A stretch of 64,000 nt of DNA from Nymphaea colorata (lineage: Eukaryota > Streptophyta > Magnoliopsida > Nymphaeales > Nymphaeaceae): contig NC_045147.1 in the NCBI RefSeq assembly GCF_008831285.2, forward strand, positions 7,532,334 through 7,596,333, in the 5' to 3' direction. The notes beneath the pieces were generated by a model. The model saw only the letters and a list, made by a program, of their open reading frames with translations, was not told where the DNA came from and searched no databases. A program made the translations under genes and the position numbers. This document shows, one piece after another, positions 46,077 through 57,490 of the stretch. Position 1 is the stretch's first letter; the number at the start of each line of letters is the position of its first letter.

Positions 46077-49000
46077 CTATGGTTTGCAAAAGTAGTGCAA
46101 TGGGGGCTTGTCCGCAAACACTTGTCTGCCATCATTACGAGTATATTGATAAGTCCAGGCAGGACCCACAAGCCATGATACTCCAGCACCTCCAAGCAAG
46201 CCTCCCAGCTGCAAAATTCTCATTAGTTCAGACTTTGACATATACAGGACTCAAGTTTTGCAGACTTACATGGCCCCAATTGTCTATTTCTTTTGATAGA
46301 AGACCAATAGCCTGTGAAACATGTGCATGTCAATGTCCATATCCACTTCTGCAAGCAACTGTCTAAAGAAAAGCTTACCATATTGATGGCAATAACCCTG
46401 ACAATGTGAAGCAGATCATGTTTCTCGTCCTCAAAAACAGATCGATGCCGCCAAACAAACATAGCATAGGAACCTACCTGATAAAGCCAAATGTAAGCAT
46501 ACAAGATCAATTTTGAGATCCAAATGCACAAAATAAATCATTGGCACAGAAAAACCATCTTTATAAAAAAAAATAAAAAAACACCTGTTTTATATGTCAA
46601 AAAAGGGTCAGCCAAAAAAACCTGTCTTTTTATAAAGACACCAAAATGAAAAAATATGCCACAAAACTTCAAAAAAATGCATTTTTTAATGTTTCTTTGG
46701 CATTTTTTATTTCTACAATTTATTTTCTTAGATTTTACATTCTATTTTTAGGATTTCTTTTACAAAAAATTTTAAAAAACTTGCTGAGATTTTACCAAGA
46801 TTTTCAACTTTGCCATATTATAACAAATCAAAATATCATTGTTTAAAACCCGTAAGGATATTTGTGACAATGAAATAAACAAAAATTTTGCATATAGCTG
46901 CTAATCAAGGCCAAAATGGTGAAAAAAAAAAACCTGCAGCTACGACTTCTAGTGAGGAAGCACGATGCCGTTGCTGGTAGCGACTTAATGGCTACCACGG
47001 CAGTTTCTAACCCTCTTTGCGGTAATCACACACAGAAGCCCAGCTTCTACCACAATTTCTTTCTTCATTAGGGTTTAGTTCCCTTAAGTGTGTGCGTATA
47101 ACATAACGTGATCAGTTGGGTTTATTACAAGCCCAACTGGGACCCGACCCGCTACTTGACAGAAACATTAAAACTGGAAAACAAAGACAGAGAGTAGCAT
47201 CAGAAATAAACAAAACTCAGTTGTTAGGTCTGCACCTAACAATTCTCCCGCCTTCAAGAACACCTTGTCCTCATTTGGAAATCATATAGTGATTTCCTCT
47301 GCCTTTTCCCAGGTGGCGGTGATATCATTGGTGCTATCATCATTATTGCTCCATTCTATTAACCACTCGTGCTCCACTATTGCTGTTGGTGCGAATGCCC
47401 AATCTTTGATAAGGGTAGGCAGTTCCCTGGAGATCCCGAATGGGCTCTGAAATGGGTTCTTCTTCAGGCGGTGGTTGAGGGTAGGGCTTTAACTTCAAGA
47501 CATGGAAGACAGGATGGATGTTGCTTTCATTTGGTAATAGCAACTCATATTGCCAGTCCCCACTCGCCTGATGATTCGGTATGGCCCAATGTACCTAGGA
47601 GCTAGTTTGTTGTATCCTCTTGGCCATCGATAACTTGCTCCATAGGTAGGTCTGCACAAATACACCCAATCCCCCATAGTGTATTGCTGATCACGATGTC
47701 GGCTATTGTATTGGAGGACCATACGATTGTATCGCGACATCGGAGTTGTGTGTCCACTATTTCTTCTCTTGCAGTTCCTGGTTGGTATCGCCATAGGTTT
47801 GGTGGGATTCTCCCATAAACGCTTCAAATGGGGTGACGCCAGTTGAAGAGTGCCAGCTGGTATTGCAAGAAAGTTGAGCCCATGATAAGTAGTCTATCCA
47901 TAATTGAGGTCACTGTCCAGCAAAGCAACATAGAGATGTTTCAAGGCAGTGATTGACGACCTCGGTTTGGCCATCCGTTTGCGGGTGATATGCAGTGCTT
48001 AGTTGCAGTTTTGTGCCCTGCAACTGAAAGTATTCTTTCCAAAAAGTATTAATAAAGATAGGATCTCTATCACTGGTTATTGTTTGAGGCATATCATGGA
48101 GCCTCCCAAATATGGTCTTGAAATGTGGGGGCCACTGTCTTAGCTATGTAGGGAAGAGACAGTGGCACGAAGTGAGCATATTTGGAGAGGTGATCTACAA
48201 ACACCAGAATGACAGACTTCCCTCGAGATGACGGTAGTCCCTCTATGAAGTCCATAGATATATCCTTCTGTATTAACTCAGGTGTGGGAAGTGGCTGGAG
48301 GAGTCCCGCTGGTCTCATCGTCTCGTTATTGTTCCTTTGGCATGTGTCACAGTTTCGTACCAAGTCCCCTATGGCTCTTTTCATCCCAGGCCAGTAGAAT
48401 GTGGGACGGAGCCTATGGTATGTTCCCTCCACACCTTCATGGGCTGCTGCGTGCTCACTGTGAGTGCTGTAGCAATAAATTGGGCAGATCTATCTCCGGC
48501 GGAATGAATATGTGCCATCTATGGCACAGGTAAGGTTGTTTCCACTCATACCCATAGACTTTGAGAGAATTTTCCATTAGCTGTTCTTTGATTTTCTTTA
48601 CAGTTTCTGCTTCATTCTGTGTCTGTCTGATCTGATCCCAGAAGTGAGTTTGTACCTGTGTTATGGTCAGCAAACTGCTGTCCTACTGCTCCAAGGATCT
48701 GGACAGTCCATCGGCAGCAGCATTGTCTTTACCCTGCGAAAGCGGACTTCGAACTCAAAGCTCATCAACTTAACTATCCATTTCTGAAGCGTTGGGGACA
48801 GAGAAGGTTGTTGAAGGTAGTATCTAAGGCTACAATGATCAGTCAACTTTACAAACCGTTGCCCCATAAGATAATGTTTCCATCATGCCGCTCCAATCGC
48901 TCTATTAAAGTAGGCAATTGGATGGCTGTTCTAACTCAGAATTGTGCCCACCCCCAAGTCTGAGGCATCCGACTCGACGGTAAAAAGTAGCTGGAAATTG

Positions 49001-52000
49001 GGCATTTGTAGAATTGGAGCAGTTGTAATTGCCTGTTTTAGCCTTTGGAATGCCTGCTCCACCGCCGGTCCCCAAGCAAACATGCCTTTCTTGTTTAGTT
49101 CATGAGAGGGGCAGCCACCAAGCCGTAGTACTCGACGAACTTACGGTAGTAGCCCGTGAGTCCAAGGAATGCACGCAGTTCTCTCACTGTTTTGGAGTTT
49201 TCCCATTCTTCACAGCTTGGACCTTTTCTTCTTCCATGCTCACTTCCCCTTTGCTTATCACATGTCCTATATAAGCAATCTTGGTTGTGCCGAAGATGCA
49301 CTTAGAAGATTTGGCATGCAGTTGATGTCGCTGCAGTACTGCTAGCACCACTCGCAGATGATGGAGATGCTCCAGCTCCTCCCTGCTGTAAACCATAACA
49401 TCGTCAAAAAAAACCAATACGAACCGTCGCAAGAAGGGGCGAAACAATTTATTCATCAGCGATTGAAAGGTTGAGGGTGCATTCGTCAGTCCGAAGGGCA
49501 TGACGGTGAATTTGTAGTGCCCATCATAGGTATGGAAAGCGGTTTTTAGAATATCCTCCGTCACAACTCTGATTTGGTGGTACCCACGTAAGTCCAGCTT
49601 GAAAAAGAGGTGCGCTCCACGTAATTCGTCCAACAAATCTTCCACTACAAAAGTACCTAACCTTTATTGTGATGGCATTTAGAGCACAATAGTCCACGCA
49701 AAACAGCCAACTACCATTCTTCTTCTTTACCAGCAGGGCAGGCGACGCAAACGGAAACTAACTAGGCTGAATAACCCCTGTTTCCAGCATCTCCTGCACT
49801 AGCTGCTCCAATGCTTCTCTATGCACATGGCTGTAGCAATATGGTCTGGAGTCTCTGGACTTGATTGGTTCAGACCCTGAATGGTGCAGTGAACACTTGC
49901 TGGAACTTGTTCACCAGCTCAGTCAATGTGGTTCTGTAGGCTTCAGTCATGTGGTGGCTCTCATCATCAACATCAAGTGGCACCTGTGCGGACAATAGGA
50001 GGAATGAGGCAACCAGTCCCTTCATTAGGCGCACAGCTGAGGCTTCTTCACATGACTGTTTAGGGGTCGCTTCGAGTGATAGCTGTTTGGCCCTCGAAAG
50101 TGCATCTTCATGCCTACGAAGTCCCATACCACTTCCCCGCTTCCACGCAGCCACTGAATGCCCAGCACTGGATCAGCACCTGCCATGGCGAGGGTATACA
50201 ACTGCACTGGAAACCGAAGGCCCTGTATCTCCAGTGTCTCCTGATGGCACTTACCCACTTCAGTGCGTTGTCGTCGCCTACCACAACGTCAAAAGCAGGC
50301 TGCATCTCCACACTGCACCCCAGGGTTCAGGCTGACTTCTCGCAAATGAAATTGTGAGTTGAGCCCGTGTCTATCAACACACTCACCCTCGGGCAACGCA
50401 GCTTGCCTTCCACTAGCTCTAGTTGAGGAATCTCATCACCTGCACGAGCATGCAGCAAAATCGGTGGCCTTGTCTCCTCCATAGGCACTACTACTTCAAC
50501 GGTTATGCGAGATTCCTCACAAGCGTCTGGTGGTTCGTCTTCCTCCTCTACAAGATACATGTGTAATCATTTGCAATTGTGCCCTGGTGCCCAGGGTCGA
50601 TCGCAGTGAAAGCACATGCCCTGATGCCGCTTTTCCTTTATTTGCTCGGGCGTCAGATGCCTCACGACTTGTCGAGGTAGGATGCTCGCCGTGGCCCCAG
50701 TCACTGCATAAGGGAGAGTTTCTGCCTTCATCGGGTCTTGCTGAATGCTCTTGGCGTCAGACCAATTCTTGCCAGTGATGTGTAGTCGTCGGTATTTTTC
50801 CTCTACCGTGCTAACAGTTTTGAAGCATTCTGACAAGGTTCGGGGTTTCATCGCCTGTACTTCGATTCCTAGTTCGTCTAAGACCTTTGACAAATGCCCC
50901 AATAAAGGCCTCTAGGAGCCAACCATGAACCATTAAGTGCCTCGAAATTTTCCTGATACTCTACCACCGTGCCCATCTATCTAATTCTCAAGAGCTTGAC
51001 ATTATAATCGAGGTAGGCTGAGGAACCAAAGCAGGCAGTGATCTCCCTGAGGAGGGTTTCTCGATCTGGCTTCCCCTGGTGCGATAGTAGCCAGTTATAC
51101 CAATGGATCACCTCTCCTTCGAAGTAGACGGCCTTGATTCACCCTCTGCTCTCCCACGATTCCTTGGCATTCCAAGTACTGTTCTGATCGAAACACTCAG
51201 CTAACAGGGTCATCTCCGGTGAACCTCAGAAATTCCATCTTCGAAGGTTTCCAGGTAGATCCCCTTGCTCCATTCAGCAGCCAGTTATTTCCCCTTCGAT
51301 CATAGGTCTGCGTCTGCTCTAAACTAGGAGAGCGTTGCGTACCTTGTCGGAGGCTTTCACATAGTAGGGTTGCGATTGCCAGTTGCTCAATAATTAGGGT
51401 GTCTAGGCGTTGGTTCATTAGGTGCATCCGCCCCTCCAAGCCCCCTATCGCTGCTTCCACCTTCTTCCAGGGGTGCTCCACAGCTGCCATCATGTCCCTT
51501 GCCATGATCCTCTCCGCCATGGTGTCTGCGCTCTGATACCTTGGTAACGGCTTAATGGCTACCAAGGCAGTTTCTCACCCTCTCTACGGTAATCACACAC
51601 AGAAGCCCAGCTTCTACCACAATTTCTTTCTTCATTAAGGTTTAGTTCCCTTAAATGTGTGTATATAACATAACGTGATGGGCTGGGTCTATTACAACGC
51701 CTAACTGGGTCCCAACCAGCCGCTTGACAGAAACACTAAAACTGGAAAACAAAGACAGATAGTAGCAGCAGAAATAAACAAAACTCAGTTGTTAGGTCTG
51801 CACCTAACAGTTGCATGACAAATTTGGTCCATAGGTTAGTTGGATACCAAGTGCTTCCCTTGCACTAGACAAAAGAAATTAAGTATGCTCCACCACTTGA
51901 AAGCATCAGCTATGCCAAGATGGTTCGCAAGAGAACAACGTTAACACCAATTAGAAATTCATCTAAGGAGGAGCTGATGTCAAAGGCTGTCCAATTTATT

Positions 52001-55000
52001 GGTTGCTAAGACTTTATGATAACAATGTTAATCTTGTTGAAATGAGTCTGGTTTCCATACGTTTGCCTAGGTAAATAGACAAAATGGTTTAAGGCAAACA
52101 AGACTTACAAGTCCAAATATGGCCCCTGATGCCCCTACAGCAGGTGATCTGCAGAACGTATAGCTAGTAGCAGAACCTGATTTCCATGACAGAAAATACC
52201 ATAAATACACTACTGTATTCAACAGTTGAAGCTATAAGAGTTTTATATTCTCAGTAGATACCACTTCATACTTGCAAATGCAGAAGCAACATACACTGCA
52301 AGAAATCTGTTACGTCCACCAATCGCTTCAACAACTGGACCCACAGAATTAAGAGAAAAACAATTGACCTGCACATTTCCATAAGCCATAATACAACCCA
52401 TGTACCATCAAAACTTACAGAAATTTAAATGATCCAGAAAACAAACCATAAGGTGACCAATATTTGCGTGCAGAAGTGATGAAGTACCAAGCCTCCATAT
52501 CTCGCCTCTTTCAATAAGACTGTTTATCTGCACAAATAAAATTTAAAAACCTAATAAGAAAAATATTTGATATTCCTTAACAAAGAAATGAAAATGTTTT
52601 TTGAATATTGTTCCCTGTCTTTTTCACTATTTATTACCAATAATAGAAAAGCTCCAAAAAGTTGTCTACCAACCTTGGCTCCCCATGATGTTAACTTTCC
52701 CTTGCTTGCGATTTGAGCTACAAAAACCCTGCACAGAGCAGAACTTCTTTAAGAACTCAGTAGCTTAATTATTAGCTTTCATTTTAACTAAGTGGTATAC
52801 ATGATCCAAGCAATGATTATAGCTTTACTCTTTGCACATTATCCATGCTAGTTGAATCCTCTAAGAGCACAACAGGAGTCCATATGCCAGTTCAAATTGA
52901 TAGATGTTAACCACCGCTAAGAAGGATCGCCCCTTACAAGAAAAACCTTGAGCAACACACGCACCCAATGACCCTAATCCCCGATCAGGGTTCTCCTCCC
53001 AGAGGTGACATCCAACATTTTATGCGATACCCTAATTACAGCTGCTCAACCCTTATTTATATTTGTTCCTGGGTTAGTCTAATGGGCCGGTATCGGTGAA
53101 GTATCCGTATCCGAATCACCGTATCAGCGTACCCACGTATCCGTGTGACTTAGATTGCAACCATCATTCCTAATTCCAACACCGGCCTGTTGTATGATAA
53201 GTGAAAGTTGAAACACAAAATTCGCTTCACTAACTCTACAACTTCTGAGGTTGCTGCCCCCTTAGATGTTTACAAAATAAGAGTGTACTCCATCTCCTTC
53301 AAGATGACATCTAATGTCTTTTTTGCATGATAATCAAGCAAGGGCAGGTGCCTTTCCTTCTTCAAGTGCTCAGGTAACTGCCTAGCAATTGAAGAAATCT
53401 CTGCCTAGCATCTTCAAAATCTAGTATCCTGGAACAATGTAGAACACAGCACGTGTGCACCTCATCAGGCTTTATATATATACGACCAGACGTAGATGTC
53501 ATTGAGCCTGCTATCCTTTTACTGATCCTGATCCATCTTTCCCTTCTTTTGTTGAAGCCTCTTTTGTTGAAGCCACTTTCTAGAGAGGACCGACAACGTG
53601 AGAAGTCCCATGAGTCATCCCCCTTTACAAAGTGGTCATGATGAGTGTCATTAGCTGCAGGAAGAACATGTGCAGCACTGAACCATTCTAGCCACCTGGT
53701 GAGATAATGCTGCTCAACCCTTACTTATATCTGTTCCTGGGTTAGTTTAATGGGCCTGACCCGCAATCCACAACCCGGACGTTAACAATGGAGAAGTTTA
53801 AATGCATCAATCCACCTAGTTATAACCATTAGTTGGTGATACATCAAAATGTTCCCACCATCTTCCATTATGGATAATTAGGAATGGAGAATTTTTTTGA
53901 CCTAGTGGCACTTCTAGTAAATCATTCCTCGAGAGATTATCTAGAATCCCCTAAACGTGCAAGAGCTCAGAGTTCCATGTTGATGACCATCTTTCAGTTT
54001 GTTTATATGAGGATAAATCTTAAAGTAGATGCTTAAAGAATCTATGTTATAACTGTGTATTAGCTGTTCCATAGAAATGCGAGAATGACTGCTAGTATTA
54101 TTGTAGACATAAAAACATGAACTAGGAGAGGGACTGTTCAGTACCTATTAATACTGAATGTATTCCTGATGCATGATCCTGCCATGATTTCTTGAAGAGA
54201 AACCAGCAGACTGCTTAACATACACAAGCAAGGGAAATTGGATTACAATCTGACACTGACAGACCCTCTCCTTATGCCTGGATGCCTAAATTACTGAAAC
54301 AAAGTCTGTAAGTGAACATTGGCCCATCAATGATGTTGATGCCTTACTGTACACAGGCATCGGAAGGAGAAAGATCAATCCCATGATGGACCCATTTCTC
54401 ATGCTGTAATGCATCACATTATTACAGGGGATTGGCCAGATTAAGGCATGTGGTTGTCATCTATGATCTATCAGCAGATAAATAATCAGTGATATGGAAA
54501 GGCCAAAAAGTGTGTTTCTAAATGACAAACATAGCATCTACATCACATTTTAAAACATGGAAGGCTACAGAATTGTGGAACACATTACAATAATCACTTA
54601 CAAGACATTAAGGGCGAGAAGAATATTGGTCCACTGCCTTTTGTTAGAGGAACTATTCGTGGAAACACCAAAAGGCATCCTTTCCTTATTTCCAGAATCA
54701 TCTCTGCCTCCTCCTTTAGCAAAGAGTGGTGACCATCTGAAAGCATAAGGTATCAAGTCCAAAATTGGTGGTAGCATCCTTCCATCACAATCATCCTCAA
54801 ATGTGCATCTATTATTTTTCTGATAGGACTCCTGCTGAGGAGCACGAACATGAGAAAGTCTAGTAGCAGAAATGAGACATATAGTGGATGATGCTCAAGC
54901 ATTAGGCAAGTACTCTCTCCAGGAATAGGGGAAAAAGAGCCTTTTTCTCAATTGCTGCTGTAAAATGTAATCTCTAGAAGAGAGTATAAAAGAAAAGGCA

Positions 55001-56352
55001 CATTATAACATCTGTATCCAGAGACATTTCACGAAAGAAGCAAAAACTATATGACCAAAACAAAAAAAAGGAATACCATCTATATCATACAACATAAAAT
55101 GCAGAGGGGGAGAGAGAGATACAGCATCAAACCGTAGAACATCAAATTCTAGTGCTGCTTACCGTATGTATAGGCACAGAAGATACTGTTTCAGCAAGAC
55201 TGTTAGTTACCCTGCTTATGAACCCATTTAACTTTGTGAATTTTTCATGGCAACACAGTTTCAGGAGCTGCTCTGCACCAAGAAAATCAACATCCTGCCT
55301 CTGCCCAAAGCCTCTCCAGCCTTGAGATTCCCCAAGTCCCTTGGCACTTTCAGAAAGATTCTTTTTTCCTTGAGATATAATATACTGATGCTTCAGTCTC
55401 TTAAACGGGTCTAGGAACATCCTGGCATTGTTAACCAAGTAAATTAATGGAGTCCAATAATAGAAAATCAGAAAGAGAATACATGCACTAGAAAAACCAA
55501 ATGCCACAAAACAGTTCGTGTGACCCAAATATTCTTCCAAGATATAAAATCACCAACTTCCAGAAACTGTACAAAATGTACAAAATATCTTCTAAGAGAT
55601 CCGCCTAAAGTACATGTAGGCATCCTTGGTTAATTCTTGCCCTAGAAACTGCTCCGAGTCACCAAGAAATTATATTGACGAAACAGACAGTAACCTTTAA
55701 CGAGAAAGTAACTGATAAATAAATAAAGATAATCCCGGACATAATGGAAAAAAAAAAAACTCACCATGGAAGCCATTTATAAACCCACAACATGCATTCG
55801 TCCGAGAACAGCATGCATTACCAATTGATCTATAGAATTTGAATAAATAACGAAGAGAAAAACAACAGCAGATAAAGCCAACCGACGCTTAACTAATTAA
55901 AAAAAAAAATCACAAAGAAAAGATTTGTACTAAAAGACTCACCTAGAGGCCATCGGGAACAGTTCTTCAGCCCAGAGACGCACCACAGGATTAAGCGATT
56001 CCCACCCATTAAACCCCACCTTCTGTTCTTCTTCTCCCTCCTTTAGCCCGAGACCTTTCTCCCCATACAAACTCCCACCCTTCTGCAACCACTCATTAGA
56101 TTCCTCAATAGTCAACAATACAGGAAAGTATATTAGACTTCGTCTTGGCTTCCTTCCATACCCTGAACCGGCCGAAAAACTCAACGGCGACGCCGGTTCC
56201 CGTGAACTCCGGAATCGTACACAATCAACTCCCACATTTGAGACCAACGCAAAGAAAGCCCGAGAGACAGACCGTTCGAGAAACAACCCGCTGAGAACAG
56301 GATGACCCAATTCCCCATTCTCCGAGCAAGTAATTCTGTTTGATCCCACCAT
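46077..56352 (-). CDS. RBL: Plastid-type rhomboid-like serine protease (10 exons, 491 aa)
   Basis: Intramembrane serine protease of family S54, most like plant RBL10/RBL16-type plastid rhomboids; it would cut membrane proteins within the bilayer. Exons, in coding order: 56352-55943, 55421-55163, 54834-54602, 52728-52674, 52527-52447, 52368-52272, 52176-52109, 46477-46379, 46311-46270, 46208-46077. All introns are GT-AG and phases agree through to the stop. Rhomboid domain about 289-465: WR at 330-331, the loop/TM2 pattern [10 protein letters not shown] (339-348, with His344 and Asn348 as oxyanion residues), GASGAIFG with nucleophile Ser395, and NWGH with His448 followed by GGLLGG. The N-terminal 280 residues are basic and Ser-rich at first, fitting a transit peptide plus a long stromal or linker part, longer than in Arabidopsis RBL10. 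The start is the first in-frame ATG after a stop; the exon 2-3 join is the least certain (CAGCAG tandem acceptor). Intron 7 contains a retrotransposon. Whether the orthologue is RBL10 or RBL16 is not settled. Confidence 0.88.
46975..47241 (-). repeat. 3' LTR of the Reina-type element
   Basis: 267 bp, TG...CA ends on the minus strand (TGTTAGGTGCAGACC to GTCGCTACCA). The first 20 bases form a perfect 8-bp stem (TGTTAGGT with ACCTAACA), present in both LTRs. Confidence 0.93.
47242..47254 (-). promoter_or_regulatory. Polypurine tract of the Reina-type element
   Basis: AAGGCGGGAGAAT on the minus strand, directly before the 3' LTR. Confidence 0.75.
47255..49700 (-). pseudogene. pol: RT, RNase H, integrase and chromodomain of the Reina-type element
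   Basis: Broken into several frames, from right to left. [27 protein letters not shown] and the active site FFDDVMVYS (Asp pair about 49,400-49,408). RNase H: only its later part ([11 protein letters not shown], about 48,840) was seen. Integrase: zinc finger ending NCDTCQRN, catalytic Asp in MDFIEGLP (48,252), Asp in TSDRDPIF (48,071) and Glu in DGQTEVVN (47,963), all kept. After [12 protein letters not shown] (about 47,520) a chromodomain of the [12 protein letters not shown] and ATWEKAEEI type lies at about 47,275-47,410; it would steer integration to marked chromatin. A frameshift near 48,093 separates the integrase Asp residues, and an in-frame stop (TGA) follows the chromodomain. Confidence 0.88.
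50327..50560 (-). pseudogene. Aspartic protease of the Reina-type element
   Basis: A 77-codon frame ends with [23 protein letters not shown] (about 50,362-50,371) is the active site of retroviral-type aspartic proteases, which cut the polyprotein in the particle. The frame is short and cut off from gag (right) and RT (left) by frame changes. Confidence 0.8.
50561..51527 (-). pseudogene. gag: Gag of the Reina-type element
   Basis: Starts near [15 protein letters not shown] just after the primer-binding site, includes [16 protein letters not shown] (about 51,200-51,240), the usual entry to the capsid domain, and ends with a zinc knuckle [14 protein letters not shown] (about 50,570-50,610) that binds RNA. 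The middle is out of frame (50,900-51,200), so the copy cannot make a full protein. Confidence 0.8.
51529..51540 (-). promoter_or_regulatory. Primer-binding site (initiator tRNA-Met type)
   Basis: Minus strand GGTATCAGAGCG, one base after the 5' LTR end; it matches the usual TGGTATCAGAGC site for initiator tRNA-Met apart from its first base. Confidence 0.8.
51542..51809 (-). repeat. 5' LTR of the Reina-type element
   Basis: 268 bp, about 92% identical by eye to the 3' LTR. Confidence 0.93.
52905..53787 (-). mobile_element. Split solo LTR or small LTR element in rhomboid intron 3
   Basis: Outer ends on the minus strand are TGTTAACG and GGTTAACA. A 48-bp block (53,041-53,088) is repeated with three changes at 53,709-53,756, each copy continuing into a different half of what looks like one LTR of about 215 bp with a TATAAGTAAGG promoter-like site. 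Flanking bases ATAGA and ATGGA resemble a 5-bp target duplication with one mismatch. The middle (53,089-53,708) includes a piece ending GTATCCGTGTGACTTAG (53,150), reminiscent of a hAT MITE end. It could be a solo LTR opened by an insertion, or a miniature element with two worn LTRs. Confidence 0.45.
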
Positions 56353-56455
56353 CACATTGAGGTCTAGTAACCCTGGATGGGGAGGATCTGTACCGCAGGT
56401 CCCAAGCTATCTCGGAACAGAGGAGAACAGCACCAGTAGCAAGAATAAGACGCAT
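56225..56455 (-). other. Upstream ATG overlapping the rhomboid start
   Basis: An ATG at 56,455 opens a 76-codon frame that is out of phase with the rhomboid start at 56,352 and ends inside exon 1. If the transcript begins upstream of it, it would act as an inhibitory upstream ORF; if the transcript starts downstream, it is irrelevant. The peptide has no recognised domain. Confidence 0.35.
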
Positions 56456-57140
56456 ATGGTGATCCGGTGGCGTGACGGCGCGAAGCTCAGGAGGGCGCGG
56501 CCCAGGTGCCTGCCGTGGCTCCCATCGGTCTGGTTGGTTGTTCGCTCACGCCGCTCGACAGACTCCCAGAATAAACATTGTACCCAAAATAGCTGTTCCA
56601 ATCAATAGACAGTAAAAAATTTTCCAGAAATTCACAGGATGACGATCAACAAGAAGCCGTCCAACCTTTTGGATGGCACAATCAAAAACATTGATTTTGC
56701 GAAACCTAGTTTTCGTAGAACAGGTTTCATAATTAGTTTTGTGAACTGGTTTATGTGTTCGGTAACATGACCACAAAATTTTTTAATAACCCCCGGGGAT
56801 ACTAATTAAAGAGTTTACACTCTTTTTTAAAAAACAGGTTTTCCCAGAAAAAGAGAATACATTTTCAGTATCAGCCAAATGTGTCTTAAACGTCGTTTCC
56901 GAATAAAAACCATTTTTGCTTTTCAAAAATTGGTATTTTTGCCATCCAAACCTTCGCTGGACAGCCACCTGACCTGAGGTTTTAACCATAAGGAGCAGCA
57001 TCAATAAAAAAATACGTGAAATCGTTTAGAATTATTCTAGAAAAATGAAAAACCCACAACCCACGCACGACTCTCACTTCTTGTTGTCGAATGAAGGTTG
57101 ACTGTCACCCCATTGTCCTCACTCGACAATGATTGCAAAA
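56456..57140. other. Intergenic, upstream side of the rhomboid gene
   Basis: No coding sequence supported. The first 150 bases are GC-richer than the surroundings, as often seen near plant gene starts, and may hold the rhomboid promoter. No convincing TATA box was found. Confidence 0.4.
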
Positions 57141-57141
57141 G

Positions 57142-57490
57142 GTCATGGACCTTCACCATCAAAACCTCGGCATTGATCCTCACTACACATTGATCCTCAC
57201 TAGGACGGGTCTTATTTATAGTGTTATATTGTTATATAGTGTTATAATGTTATATAAAGGTCTAGTGTTATATACTGTTATATTATTATACTATTTTATA
57301 ATGGTACAATGTTATATTGTATCATATACATAACCATGTTAAGCATCAGCCGCTGCCAGAAGGGAAGGGCTGACAGCGAAGCGACCCTTGCTGGACCTTT
57401 GTTATCCAGCAAAAGGTCCATGGACCTTCACCATCAAAACCCAGGCACTGATCCTCACTAGGACCCTTGCTTGATACCGAGGGCCTAATG
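57142..57490 (+). repeat. Direct repeat pair, 275 bp apart
   Basis: CATGGACCTTCACCATCAAA and TGATCCTCACTAGGAC at about 57,145-57,208 come back at about 57,420-57,472. Each copy is followed by the TATAGTGTTATATTG start of the decamer array, so unique and array parts were duplicated together. Confidence 0.8.

Larger units (their letters stand above)
46975..51809 (-). mobile_element. Reina-type chromovirus (Ty3/gypsy), 4,835 bp, in rhomboid intron 7
   Basis: Complete on the minus strand: 5' LTR (51,542-51,809), primer-binding site, gag, protease, RT, RNase H, integrase, chromodomain, polypurine tract, 3' LTR (46,975-47,241). The 5-bp duplication GTTGC flanks both ends (46,970-46,974 and 51,810-51,814). 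Small size, very short LTRs, an initiator-Met-type primer site and a chromodomain point to the Reina clade. The coding region has many frameshifts and stops. The LTRs differ by about 22 substitutions and one 1-bp indel by eye (about 92% identity), so the insertion is not recent. Orientation is the same as the host gene. Confidence 0.92.
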
